Positions 17,098-29,867 of a stretch of DNA of 64,000 bases are shown one piece after another; position 1 is the stretch's first letter, and each line of letters opens with the position of its first letter. A program made the position numbers and the translations under genes. The notes beneath the pieces were generated by a model. It saw only the letters and a program-made list of their open reading frames with translations, was not told the DNA's origin and searched no databases. The stretch covers positions 65,197 through 129,196 of the forward strand of contig CAZSSB010000004.1 in assembly GCA_964609245.1 (NCBI GenBank), in the 5' to 3' direction. This DNA comes from JAFGCY01 sp964609245 (GTDB lineage: Bacteria > 4484-113 > JAFGCY01).

Positions 17098-18294
17098 ATG
17101 GCAAAGGAGAAGTTTGATCGCTCCAAACCGCACGTTAACGTCGGTACAATCGGTCACGTCGATCACGGCAAGACGACCCTGACCGCCGCGATGACGAAGG
17201 TGCTGGCGACCAAGGATCTCGCGACGTTCACGAGCTTCGACGAGATCGACAAGGCACCGGAGGAGAAGGCCCGCGGTATCACCATCGCCACTGCCCACGT
17301 CGAGTACCAGAGTGACAACAGGCACTACGCGCACGTGGACTGCCCGGGGCATGCCGACTACATCAAGAACATGATCACTGGGGCGGCGCAGATGGACGGC
17401 GCCATTCTGGTCGTGGATGCATCGGACGGCGTGATGCCTCAGACGCGTGAGCACGTGCTCCTGGCGCGGCAGGTCGGTGTGCCCTGCATCGTCGTCTTCC
17501 TCAACAAGGTTGACTTGGTGGATGACGACGAGCTCGTCGAACTCGTGGAGGAGGAGATCCGTGAGGTGCTCAACAAGTACGAGTTCCCTGGCGACGAAAT
17601 CCCGATCATCCGCGGGTCGGCACTCAAGGCGCTGGAAACAGATGATCCGAACAGCGAAGAGGCCAAGTGCGTTCATGAGTTGATTGCGGCGCTGGACGAG
17701 TACATCCCGCAGCCCGAGCGCGACGTTGACAAGCCATTCCTGATGCCCGTCGAGGACGTGTTTACCATTACTGGTCGCGGCACCGTTGCGACAGGCCGCA
17801 TCGAGCGTGGCAAGGTCAAGGTCGGTGAGGAAGTTGAGATTGTGGGCATTCGTCCGGAGCAGCGCAAGACGGTGTGCACCGGCGTCGAGATGTTCCGCAA
17901 GATCCTCGACGAAGGCATTGCCGGTGACAACGTCGGCTTGCTGCTGCGCGGCGTCGAACGTACCGGGGTTGAACGAGGCCAGGTCATCTGCAAGCCTGGC
18001 AGCATCCACCCCCACACCAACTTCACCGCGCGCGTATACGTGCTGAAGAGAGATGAGGGCGGGCGCCACAAGCCGTTCTTCAAGGGCTATCGTCCACAGT
18101 TCTATATGCGGACCACCGATGTTACGGGGACGATCGAGCTGCCCGAGGGCACCGAGATGGTGATGCCAGGCGACGAGGTCGACCTGACCGCTACGCTGAT
18201 CGAGCCGATTGCGCTGGAGGAAGGCATGCGCTTTGCCATCCGCGAAGGCGGCCGGACAATCGGGGCGGGATTGGTCACGAAGATCATCGCGTAG
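17098..18294 (+). CDS. tuf: Translation elongation factor Tu
   Basis: A 398-aa EF-Tu that delivers aminoacyl-tRNA to the ribosome with GTP. G-motifs are GHVDHGKTTL (residues about 18-27), DCPGHADY, and NKVDLVDD; effector segment KARGITIATAHVEY. ATG 17098 has GAGGAG 7 nt upstream; upstream frame is tRNA sequence. It heads the tuf-rpmG-trnW-secE-nusG-rplKAJL-rpoBC block. If this bacterium is a selenocysteine user (see 40-47 kb), SelB would be the specialised homologue; it is not in the window. Confidence 0.98.
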   Translation: MAKEKFDRSKPHVNVGTIGHVDHGKTTLTAAMTKVLATKDLATFTSFDEIDKAPEEKARGITIATAHVEYQSDNRHYAHVDCPGHADYIKNMITGAAQMDGAILVVDASDGVMPQTREHVLLARQVGVPCIVVFLNKVDLVDDDELVELVEEEIREVLNKYEFPGDEIPIIRGSALKALETDDPNSEEAKCVHELIAALDEYIPQPERDVDKPFLMPVEDVFTITGRGTVATGRIERGKVKVGEEVEIVGIRPEQRKTVCTGVEMFRKILDEGIAGDNVGLLLRGVERTGVERGQVICKPGSIHPHTNFTARVYVLKRDEGGRHKPFFKGYRPQFYMRTTDVTGTIELPEGTEMVMPGDEVDLTATLIEPIALEEGMRFAIREGGRTIGAGLVTKIIA

Positions 18295-18366
18295 GTGTGA
18301 CCCACGGCCTGATGGCCGCGGTACATTGAGATGTAATGCTCAGGTTCTGATCTCGGGTAACGGATA

Positions 18367-18537
18367 ATGGCCAAGAAGAAAGGTGACAAGCGGATCAAGG
18401 TGATCCTTGCCTGCGACGAGTGCAAGCGCAGGAACTACTACACCTCGCGCAACCGGCTGAACACGCCGGGCAGGCTGGAACTCAGGAAGTTCTGTCGATT
18501 CTGCCGCAAGGTCACCGTCCACAAAGAGACCAAGTAG
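18367..18537 (+). CDS. rpmG: Ribosomal protein L33 (zinc-binding form)
   Basis: A 56-aa protein translated from ATG 18367: MAKKKGDKRIKVILACDECK at the N-terminus, then Arg/Asn/Tyr-rich RNA-binding residues and a CRFC pair near the end. The CxxC...CxxC arrangement marks the zinc-binding (C+) type of L33, a component of the large ribosomal subunit E-site region. It occupies its conserved place between tuf and tRNA-Trp/secE. A small hairpin (CGGCC-TGAT-GGCCG, 18305-18318) lies in the tuf-rpmG gap. Confidence 0.95.
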   Translation: MAKKKGDKRIKVILACDECKRRNYYTSRNRLNTPGRLELRKFCRFCRKVTVHKETK

Positions 18538-18548
18538 GCTGAGCAAGA

Positions 18549-18619
18549 AGGCCCATAGTTCAATGGCAGAACACTGGTCTCCAAAACCAGGAATGGGGGT
18601 TCGAATCCCTCTGGGCCTG
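18549..18619 (+). tRNA. tRNA-Trp (anticodon CCA)
   Basis: Acceptor AGGCCCA/TGGGCCT, anticodon stem CTGGT/ACCAG with loop CTCCAAA (anticodon CCA), T-arm GGGGGTTCGAATCCCTC, discriminator G. Lies between rpmG and secE. Its UGG-reading anticodon fits a standard code in which UGA is not tryptophan. Confidence 0.95.
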
Positions 18620-18658
18620 TTCTAGCCACCTGGCCGGACTGGCATACAGGAATCCTCC

Positions 18659-18913
18659 ATGAGCAAGAAGACGAAGAAAAGCGAGCAGGGACCGAGTTCC
18701 GCGCAGCGAGCCCGGGGGGCCGGTGCAGCTGTCGCGGACTACTTCAGATCCCTGAAGTACGAGTGGCAGAAGGTGACCTTCCCCACGCGGAAGGAGCTGA
18801 CACAGTCCACGGTCGTCGTGTTTCTATTCACGATCCTGCTGATGGCCGTCATCTCGCTTTACGACGTGGCGATGTCGTTTGTATTCAACAAGCTCGTCCT
18901 GCCGGTGGACTAA
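18659..18913 (+). CDS. secE: Preprotein translocase subunit SecE
   Basis: An 84-aa SecE: basic, low-complexity N-terminus, the amphipathic segment YFRSLKYEWQKVTFPTRKEL, then one membrane helix (about residues 53-75). It clamps SecY in the SecYEG channel. Followed by nusG in the usual order with a 14-nt gap. Confidence 0.95.
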   Translation: MSKKTKKSEQGPSSAQRARGAGAAVADYFRSLKYEWQKVTFPTRKELTQSTVVVFLFTILLMAVISLYDVAMSFVFNKLVLPVD

Positions 18914-18927
18914 GGAAAGGAAGCAGC

Positions 18928-19476
18928 ATGCGCTGGTATGTCCTACACGCACTTAGCGGCCACGAGGAGAAGGTGGCACAGGCATTGGCGCACATGCAGG
19001 AGGCCGGGCAGCTTGGAGACGAGGTCGCCGAGATACTGGTGCCTTACGAGACCAAGCTGGAGAGCCACAAGGGTAAGAAACGCACGGTTCAGAAGAAGAT
19101 GTATCCGGGCTATGTGTTGGTAAGAATGGACTTGACCAATGAGAATCGGCACGTGCTTCGCCAGGTCCAGGGCGTGATCGGCTTCGTTGGTGCCGCGGAC
19201 ACGCCGCAGCCCCTGACCGATGACGAGATTCGGCAGATCTTCACGCGGATGGATCAGGAAGAGCCGGAGGTTGACCTTGCCTACGCGGTCGGTGACACCG
19301 TCAAGGTGGTCTCCGGCCCCTTCACCGAGGCAATTGGCAAGGTCAAGGAAATCGAGCTGGACCGGCGCAAGGTCAAGATAATGGTATCGGTCTTCGGTCG
19401 CGACACCCAGGTGGAGCTTGACTTCGAGCAGGTGGAGCCCTTTGAACCTGAAGACAAGCCGTCAGGAGCGCAGTAG
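18928..19476 (+). CDS. nusG: Transcription termination/antitermination protein NusG
   Basis: A 182-aa NusG with the NGN domain (MRWYVLHALSGHEEKVAQAL; MYPGYVLVRM) that binds RNA polymerase, and the C-terminal KOW domain (VGDTVKVVSGPFTEAIGKV) that contacts Rho or S10. ATG 18928 has GGAAAGGAAG upstream; an open frame runs back into secE but is not used. Confidence 0.96.
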   Translation: MRWYVLHALSGHEEKVAQALAHMQEAGQLGDEVAEILVPYETKLESHKGKKRTVQKKMYPGYVLVRMDLTNENRHVLRQVQGVIGFVGAADTPQPLTDDEIRQIFTRMDQEEPEVDLAYAVGDTVKVVSGPFTEAIGKVKEIELDRRKVKIMVSVFGRDTQVELDFEQVEPFEPEDKPSGAQ

Positions 19477-19477
19477 C

Positions 19478-20023
19478 ATGGCCAAGCCAGTAAAAGCAAT
19501 AATCAAGGTTCAGATCGAGGGCGGGCAGGCGAAGCCAGCTCCTCCCCTCGGTCCGGCCCTGGGGCAGCACGGCGTCCAGATCATGGACTTCTGTCGCGAG
19601 TTCAACGCCCGCACCCAGGACCAACTGGGCGAACTGCTACCTACGGTTATCACGGTCTTCGAGGACCGCAGCTTCGACTTCATCGTCAAGAGCCCGCCAG
19701 CGGCGACGTTGCTGATGCGGGCCGCGGGCATGAGTCAGGGATCCTCCTACCCCCAGCGCCTCAAGGTCGCCAAGGTAACCTGGGAGCAGTGCAAAGAGAT
19801 CGCGCAGGTCAAGCTGGCCGATCTTAACACTGATGATCTTGAGCAGGGCGCGCACATCATCGCCGGAACGGCGCGCAGCATGGGCTACATCGTTGACGGG
19901 CATCCGCAAGGGCGCGACGATGAGTTCACTGTCTGCAGCGAGTCCGAGCTTGAGAAGATGCAAAAGGAAGTTAAGGTCGTGCCCGAAGCCGGCGAGATGC
20001 CCGCAGAGATAGAGCCGTCCTAG
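19478..20023 (+). CDS. rplK: Ribosomal protein L11 with C-terminal extension
   Basis: A 181-aa L11 of the GTPase-associated centre. The core is canonical: AIIKVQIEGGQAKPAPPLGPALGQ split near residue 10, SPPAATLL, and the terminal GTARSMG. Normally L11 ends within a few residues of GTARSMG (about 141-145 aa); here about 40 further residues follow, acidic and Lys/Glu-rich. CAGGAG precedes ATG 19478, one base after the nusG stop. Confidence 0.95.
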   Translation: MAKPVKAIIKVQIEGGQAKPAPPLGPALGQHGVQIMDFCREFNARTQDQLGELLPTVITVFEDRSFDFIVKSPPAATLLMRAAGMSQGSSYPQRLKVAKVTWEQCKEIAQVKLADLNTDDLEQGAHIIAGTARSMGYIVDGHPQGRDDEFTVCSESELEKMQKEVKVVPEAGEMPAEIEPS

Positions 20024-20043
20024 CCTTCAGCAAGGGAGACGAA

Positions 20044-20733
20044 ATGAAACGTAGTCGCAAATACCTTGAGAAGCTGGAGAGGCTCGGTGGCAGAACATCG
20101 CAGTTGGATACTACGACTGCCATCGAGCTGATCAAGAGCGTCGCTCAAGAGTGGGAGAGCATCGATCTCGATGTTCGGCTGGGCGTCAACACGCGCAAGG
20201 CGGATCAGAACATCAGAGGAACCACGATTCTGCCCAAGGGCACCGGCAGGACTCCCACGGTGCTGGTTCTCTGCAAGTCAGACCGTGACGATGAGGCGAA
20301 GGAGGCTGGCGCGGACTACGTCGGCCTTGAGGAGTACCTCGAGAAGATCGACGGGGGTTGGCTCGAATTCGACATGGTGATTGCCAGTCCGGACGTCATG
20401 AAGGACGTTTCCAAGGTCGCCAAGATCCTGGGCCCCCGGGGCCTGATGCCCAATCCCAAGAGCGGCACGGTAACGCCGAACATCAAGGACGCAGTTGCGG
20501 AGAGCAAGGCGGGCAAGATTGAGTATCGCGTCGACAAGACCGGCATCCTCCACATCTCTGTCGGCCGAGCGGCGTTCGCCGTGGAAGATTTGCGGGAGAA
20601 CATCGAGCATCTGATGGGCACCATCATGAAGGCGCGGCCGGTATCGCTCAAGGGCCAATACGTCCGTAGCGTGGCGCTGTCTTCGACCCAGTCCCCAAGC
20701 TTGCGCCTGGATCTGGCGAGCTTCGGCAAGTAG
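20044..20733 (+). CDS. rplA: Ribosomal protein L1
   Basis: A 229-aa L1, normal length, forming the mobile L1 stalk and often autoregulating the L11-L1 operon. Hallmarks include ADQNIRGTTILPKGTG, GLMPNPKSGTVT and VGRAAFAVEDLRENI. GGGAG lies 5 nt upstream of ATG 20044. Some terminal residues (SSTQSPSLRLD) match the usual STxGPG region loosely. Confidence 0.96.
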   Translation: MKRSRKYLEKLERLGGRTSQLDTTTAIELIKSVAQEWESIDLDVRLGVNTRKADQNIRGTTILPKGTGRTPTVLVLCKSDRDDEAKEAGADYVGLEEYLEKIDGGWLEFDMVIASPDVMKDVSKVAKILGPRGLMPNPKSGTVTPNIKDAVAESKAGKIEYRVDKTGILHISVGRAAFAVEDLRENIEHLMGTIMKARPVSLKGQYVRSVALSSTQSPSLRLDLASFGK

Positions 20734-20741
20734 GTGGAATC

Positions 20742-21257
20742 ATGAATCGAGCTGAAAAGGAACGAAAGGTTGCGCAGTACGACGAGGTGGTGCAGGAGGC
20801 CGGCTTCGCCATTCTGGCCGAGCACGGCTCGATGAGCGTACCCGCCGTCGAGCACCTCCGGCATGAACTGCGGGCGGCCGGCTGCAAGGCTGTGGTTATG
20901 AAGAACACGCTGGCCCGCATCGTCTTTGAGCGCCATGGCCTCAGTGAGGTTTGTGAGCACCTCATGGGACCTACGGTCGTGCTGTACGGCCAGGATGATA
21001 TCGCCCCGGCTGCGAAGCTTCTGCAGAAGCACAGCCGCAAGTTTCCTGCGCTCGCGGTAAAGGCGATTCTGTTCGACGGCAAGGTCTACCCCCAGGAGGA
21101 ATTCCGGACCTTCACGACGATGCCGTCAACGGAGGAGCTGCGTGCCAGCTTCGCTGGTGTGATTCTGGCGCCGATTACGCAGTTCGTCCGTATCTTGGGA
21201 GTCGCCCAGCGTATGGTCAGCGTACTCAGGAACTACGCCGATCAGCGCGAGTCGTAG
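20742..21257 (+). CDS. rplJ: Ribosomal protein L10
   Basis: A 171-aa L10 (P0 stalk base) that anchors L7/L12 dimers through its C-terminal helix. Conserved pieces are LRAAGCKAVVMKNTLAR-type (residues about 45-61) and the LMGPTVVLYGQDDIAPAAKLL segment. It lies 8 nt after rplA. A GCGGG/CCCGC hairpin (about 21263-21277) lies just past its stop, before rplL. Confidence 0.95.
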   Translation: MNRAEKERKVAQYDEVVQEAGFAILAEHGSMSVPAVEHLRHELRAAGCKAVVMKNTLARIVFERHGLSEVCEHLMGPTVVLYGQDDIAPAAKLLQKHSRKFPALAVKAILFDGKVYPQEEFRTFTTMPSTEELRASFAGVILAPITQFVRILGVAQRMVSVLRNYADQRES

Positions 21258-21370
21258 TATGGCGCGGGTGCGTCCCGCGGGATGGCGTCTGCCGATGCCG
21301 CCGTCCATCAAACAATAGGCTGTTACGCTTCAACAACGAGCAAACAAACGAGAGAATAACGGAGGCAGTC

Positions 21371-21802
21371 ATGACGGTAGATGAACTCAGGACAGCAGCG
21401 CTTGAGCTGTCTGAGGAAGACCTGCAGGAATTCCTGCGCACGGTTCTGGAACAGGTCCCAGTGGTGCGCATGAATGCGTTGGTCAAGCATCTGGAAGAGG
21501 TCTGGGATGTGAGTGCCGCGGGAGCACCCGTAATGGTGGCGGGCGGTGCTGGCGGGGCCGGCGAGGACGCCGGTGCTGCAGCAACGGAGCAGACCGAGTT
21601 CGATGTCATCCTCAAGGAGATCGGTGACAGCAAACTGGCGGTTATCAAGGTCGTCCGAGAGGTGACCGGGCTCGGCATCAAGGAGGCGAAGGCGCTGGTC
21701 GACGATGTGCCCAAGCCCATTAAGGAGAAAATCTCCAAGGCCGAGTCTGAAGAAATCCAGAAGAAGCTGACCGAAGCGGGAGCGGTTGCCGAATTAAAGT
21801 AA
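21371..21802 (+). CDS. rplL: Ribosomal protein L7/L12
   Basis: A 143-aa L7/L12, slightly longer than usual (about 120-130). The N-terminal dimerisation helix is followed by an Ala/Gly hinge (AGGAGGAGEDAGAAA) and the factor-binding C-terminal domain (KLAVIKVVREVTGLGIKEAK, VDDVPKPIKE). GGAGG precedes the start. It occurs in multiple copies on the stalk. Confidence 0.95.
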   Translation: MTVDELRTAALELSEEDLQEFLRTVLEQVPVVRMNALVKHLEEVWDVSAAGAPVMVAGGAGGAGEDAGAAATEQTEFDVILKEIGDSKLAVIKVVREVTGLGIKEAKALVDDVPKPIKEKISKAESEEIQKKLTEAGAVAELK

Positions 21803-21824
21803 GGCGTACAGCTTTGAAGTGCAT

Positions 21825-21854
21825 TGCGCCATCGGGGTACACCCCGGTGGCACA
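21825..21854 (+). promoter_or_regulatory. Strong hairpin between rplL and rpoB
   Basis: A 13-bp stem (one C-A mismatch, one wobble) with tetraloop TACA: the left arm ends CCATCGGGG (21829-21837) and the right arm begins CCCCGGTGG (21842-21850). No T-tract follows. Its position matches the attenuator/RNA-processing site known in the rplL-rpoB gap of other bacteria. Confidence 0.55.
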
Positions 21855-21888
21855 TGGCGTCTAGATTACTGAGGAGGGACAAGCGAAC

Positions 21889-25480
<3,592 letters not shown>

Positions 25481-25488
<8 letters not shown>

Positions 25489-28400
25489 CAACGGACCGAC
25501 GGCTAATACGATCCAGAGCCTGCGTATCGGACTGGCGAGCCCCGAGAAAATCATCTCGTGGAGCCACGGCGAGGTCAAGAAGCCCGAGACGTTCAACTAC
25601 CGCACCTACAAGCCCGAGAAAGACGGGCTGTTCTGCGAGCGCATCTTCGGACCGGTCAAGGACTACGAGTGCGCTTGCGGTAAGTACAAGAAGAAGCGGT
25701 ACAAGGGAATCGTCTGCGAGCGCTGCGGGGTGGAAGTCACCTCCAACCGCGTCAGGCGCGAGCGCCTGGGCCATATCCGGCTGGCGAGCCCGGTCGCGCA
25801 CATCTGGTTCACCAAGTCGATTCCGAATCGCTTCTCCGCCCTCCTCGGTATCAGCGGTAAGGAGATCGAGAAGGTCATCTACTTCGTTTCCTGGCTGGTG
25901 ATCGAGGTCGACACGGACTGGCGCACCAAGAAGGAATCTGACCTTGAAGCGCTGGTTCACGGTGAGCTTGAAGCACTGGCCACCGAGGAGCAGGAACTGC
26001 GGCGCCGCGAGACGATCAACGTCTTCCAGCTGGCGAAGTCCGGTGATCTCGATCCCGCGCGCAAGCGCGAAATCACGATGCTGGGAAAGGCCCTCGGTGA
26101 CAATCCACCCAGCGATTTCGAGGACAAGTACGACGAGAAGATCGAGGCGCTCAAGGACGGACTGCTTAAGCAGGAACTGCTCAAGCCGTACATGGTGGCC
26201 GAGACACTGGTGGACGAGGAGACCGGCGAGGCGGTGGCACTCCCCCGTGACCGATTCAACTTCGCGATCCTCAGCAAGGCGATCTACCTGGGACGCTACG
26301 ACCTGATCGTCGAGAACGTCGAGATGGAGATTGAGGCCGCCAAGCGTATCGAGGAGATCGCGGAGATCAACCGCTCATTGATTCGCGCCCTCGACCTCGT
26401 CAAGCGCATTCAGCCTCTGGATCGGCTTAGCGATCAGGAGCATGAGGACTACAACGCCCTGCGCATGCTCTGCCTGATGCGGGACATGGGCGACCTCGAC
26501 GAGCATTTCCGCATCGGTATCGGGGCCCAGGCCGTCCAGCAGACCCTGCGCGGCCTGGATCTGCCTCAACTGGAGAAGGATCTCGTTACCGAGATGGATG
26601 GCGCTACGGCCCAGAAGAAACAGAAGATCATCAAGCGCTTGAAAGTCGTCCGCGCGTTCATCACAAGCCACAACCGGCCTGAATGGATGATCCTGACGGT
26701 TCTGCCCGTGCTGCCGCCGGAACTCAGGCCGATGGTCGAGCTGGAGGGAGGTCGCTTCGCCAGCTCGGATCTTAACGACCTTTACAGACGGGTGATCAAC
26801 CGCAATAACCGCCTCAAGAAGCTGATCGACATTCGTGCCCCTGAGAGCATTCTGCGCAACGAGCGGCGGATGCTTCAGGAGGCGGTTGACGCTCTGGTGG
26901 ACAACGGCCGCAAGGGCCGGGCAGCAGTGAACGTCAACAATCGGGCCCTCAAGTCGCTCAGTGACATGCTGAAAGGCAAGCAAGGGCGGTTCCGCCAGAA
27001 CCTGCTGGGCAAGCGCGTCGACTACTCTGGCCGAAGCGTCATCGTGGTCGGCCCTCGGCTGCGGCTGCATCAGTGCGGCTTGCCGAAGTACATGGCGCTC
27101 GAGCTGTTCAAGCCATTCGTCCTGAACAAGCTGATCAACCCCGACGACCCCAATCAGAACATCGCACAGGCGCGCCGGACCCTGGAGCGCGCGGAAGACC
27201 CACGGGTCTGGGATGCGCTTGAGGAAATCACCCGCAACCACCCGGTGTTGCTCAACCGCGCTCCGACCCTCCACCGGCTGTCGATTCAGGCGTTCGAGCC
27301 GGTGCTGATCGAGGGCAAGGCGATTCAGCTGCACCCGCTGGTCTGCGCAGCCTACAACGCTGACTTCGATGGCGACCAGATGGCGGTGCACGTGCCGCTG
27401 TCCACGGCGGCGCAGGCCGAGGCCAGGCTGCTGATGCTGTCGGCCAACAACTTGCTGCTACCTGCCGACGGCAAACCGATCATCTCGCCAACCCATGACG
27501 TGGTCCTCGGCGTCTACTACATGACGCAGATCATCGGCGAGACAGACGAGCCCGAGAAGCTGCCCGCGTTCAAGTCCATCAACGATGCGCTGCTGGCATA
27601 CGCGAGCGGTCACATTACCCTGCAGCAGCCCGTGCGCGTCATCATCGACTATCCGGCGATCCAGTCCGCCGACTTCGCGGAGCAGCCGCAGCTTTCTGAC
27701 CGTCTGCAAGTGACCTGCTCCGGGCAGATGATATTCAACGATGCTATCCGAGAAGTGATGCGCGAGTGCTTCGAGGATCCCGCCGATTACCCGCTGCCCT
27801 ACATCAATACCAGCATCGACAAGGGGGCGTTGTCGTCGATCATCAGCCAGGCCTATCAGGTCGGGGGGCAGAACTTCACTGTGATGCTCGCCGATGCCCT
27901 CAAGGACCTCGGCTTCGAAATGGCCACGCAGTCCGGTCAGACGATTTCTGCTTCCGACATTCTCGTGCCGGCGGAGAAATCCACCATCCTGGAGACCGCC
28001 GAGAAGGAAGCCGACGACATCTGGTCCAAATACAAGAAGCGGGTGATTACCGAGACCGAGAAGGACATGGCCGTTACGCGCATCTGGGATCAGGCGACGA
28101 AGGACCTGACCAAGTCGATGCGCGACAACTTCCCGCCGCTCAACAGCGTGTACATGATGGCTACTTCTGGTGCGCGCGGCAAGATGGACCAGGTCCGTCA
28201 GTTGGCGGCGATGCGGGGCTTGCTGGTCGGGCCTTCCGGACGCGTCCTGGATTTCCCAATCAAGTCGAACTTCCGGGAGGGCCTGTCGGTCTTCGAATAC
28301 TTCATCTCCACGCACGGCGGACGCAAGGGCTTGGTCGACACCGCGCTCAAGACCGCGGACTCGGGCTACTTGACTCGCCGGCTGATTGACGTGGCCCTCG

Positions 28401-29791
28401 ACGTCTCCGTAACGGAGCACGATTGCGGGACAACCGATGGCATTGACGTCGATCTCAGTGCGGCTGACACCATGAAGAAGGTCAAGAAGGCGCTGCTGGG
28501 CCGCACCGTGGCTCAGGACGTGTTCGATGACGAGTCGGGGGAGAAGGTTCTCACCGCCGGCGACGAGATCGACAGCCGAGCTGCCGAGGCAGTTTTCAAT
28601 CTCGGGCTCCAGCAGATCAAGGTGCGCAGCGTGCTGACCTGCCGCACTCTGGGCGGCGTCTGTGCGCACTGTTACGGCTGGGATCTCGCCAGCGGTCAGT
28701 TGGCGCAAGTAGGCGATCCGATCGGAGTGGTCGCCGCACAGTCAATCGGCGAGCCCGGCACCCAGCTGACGATGCGTACCTTCCACACGGGCGGCATCAA
28801 GGGTCGCGACATCACCCAGGGTCTGCCGTTTGTCGAGACGCTGTTCGAGGTGCGCGGTGTCAAGAACCCGTCGATCCTGGCGGAGCAGGATGGCGTGGTG
28901 CAGGACATCACCGAGATGGTGTACGAGCGTGTGACAATTCAGAGCCTCGATGGTGAGAAGGAGAAGACCTTCGAGGTCATACACGCTTATGACGAGCGGC
29001 TGCGCATCCACTTCCGCAGCCACGTGGCCAAGGAAGATCCCCTCGATGAGGCCGAGACGATCTTCGTCGACTTCCCCGGCGTGGTGACTCAGCTGTTCAC
29101 CGATTCGCATAAGACATTCTGGCGCATTCGCGTCCGCCATGAGGATGGCACGGAGAGCGAGTACGAGACACCCCACGAGAACAGCGCCCCGCTGGTCGTG
29201 GTGGGTCAGCGTATTCGCCGCGGCGATCAGCTCTGCGAGGGCGATCTGGACCTGCGCAAGTACCACCAACTACTCGGCGATCTCGCCACGCAGCTCTACA
29301 TCACCAACAAGATCCAGGAGATCTACGAAAGCCAGAACGTCAACACCAACTCCAAGCACATCGAGATTGTCGCCAAGCAGATGATCCGCTTCGTTGAGAT
29401 CACCGATCCTGCCGACGAAGACGACTTCTACGAGGGTGATCTGGTTGACCGCACCTACTTCACACAGCTCTGTGAGACCCGTGAAGCAGAGGGCAAGCAG
29501 TGCCCGGTCGGCAAGAGCCTGCTGCAGGGCATTTCCAAGAGCTCGCTGTCGACGGAGAGCTTCCTGGCGGCCGCGTCTTTCCAGGAGACTACGCGTGTTC
29601 TCACCGAGGCGGCGATCGAAGGCAAGGTGGACAACCTTCGCGGGCTCAAAGAGAACGTGATTATCGGTGGTCTGATCCCGGTCGGCACCGGTCGCCTGGC
29701 AACGGTTATCGAGGAGAAGGCTGCCGATATCGTGTTTGGCGACCTGGCAGAAGAGGCCGCCGAGGACAAGCCCGCCGAGACGATCTTCTAG
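25481..29791 (+). CDS. rpoC: RNA polymerase subunit beta'
   Basis: A 1436-aa beta' subunit. Landmarks are the N-terminal zinc finger (CACGKY...CERCGVEV), the active-site loop NADFDGDQMAVHVP holding the catalytic Mg2+, and the second zinc site (CRTLGGVCAHCYGWD). AGGAG at 25467-25471 is well placed for TTG 25481; ATG 25472 abuts that ribosome site and would add three residues. The gene overlaps the end of rpoB. Confidence 0.97.
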
Positions 29792-29853
29792 GCACAGCGG
29801 GCTTCCCGGCAACAGCGGTGGAGGTGGCAACCGGCGCGCCCCGAGCGTGGTCG

Positions 29854-29859
29854 TATAAT
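29854..29859 (+). promoter_or_regulatory. -10 hexamer of a leaderless kinase gene
   Basis: TATAAT 8 nt before GTG 29868, so transcription would begin at or next to the start codon. No Shine-Dalgarno is present. Confidence 0.6.
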
Positions 29860-29867
29860 CCCAGACG

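Noticed and set aside
27458..28708. 416-aa minus-strand open frame
   Set aside because: Antisense to rpoC; a result of high GC content.
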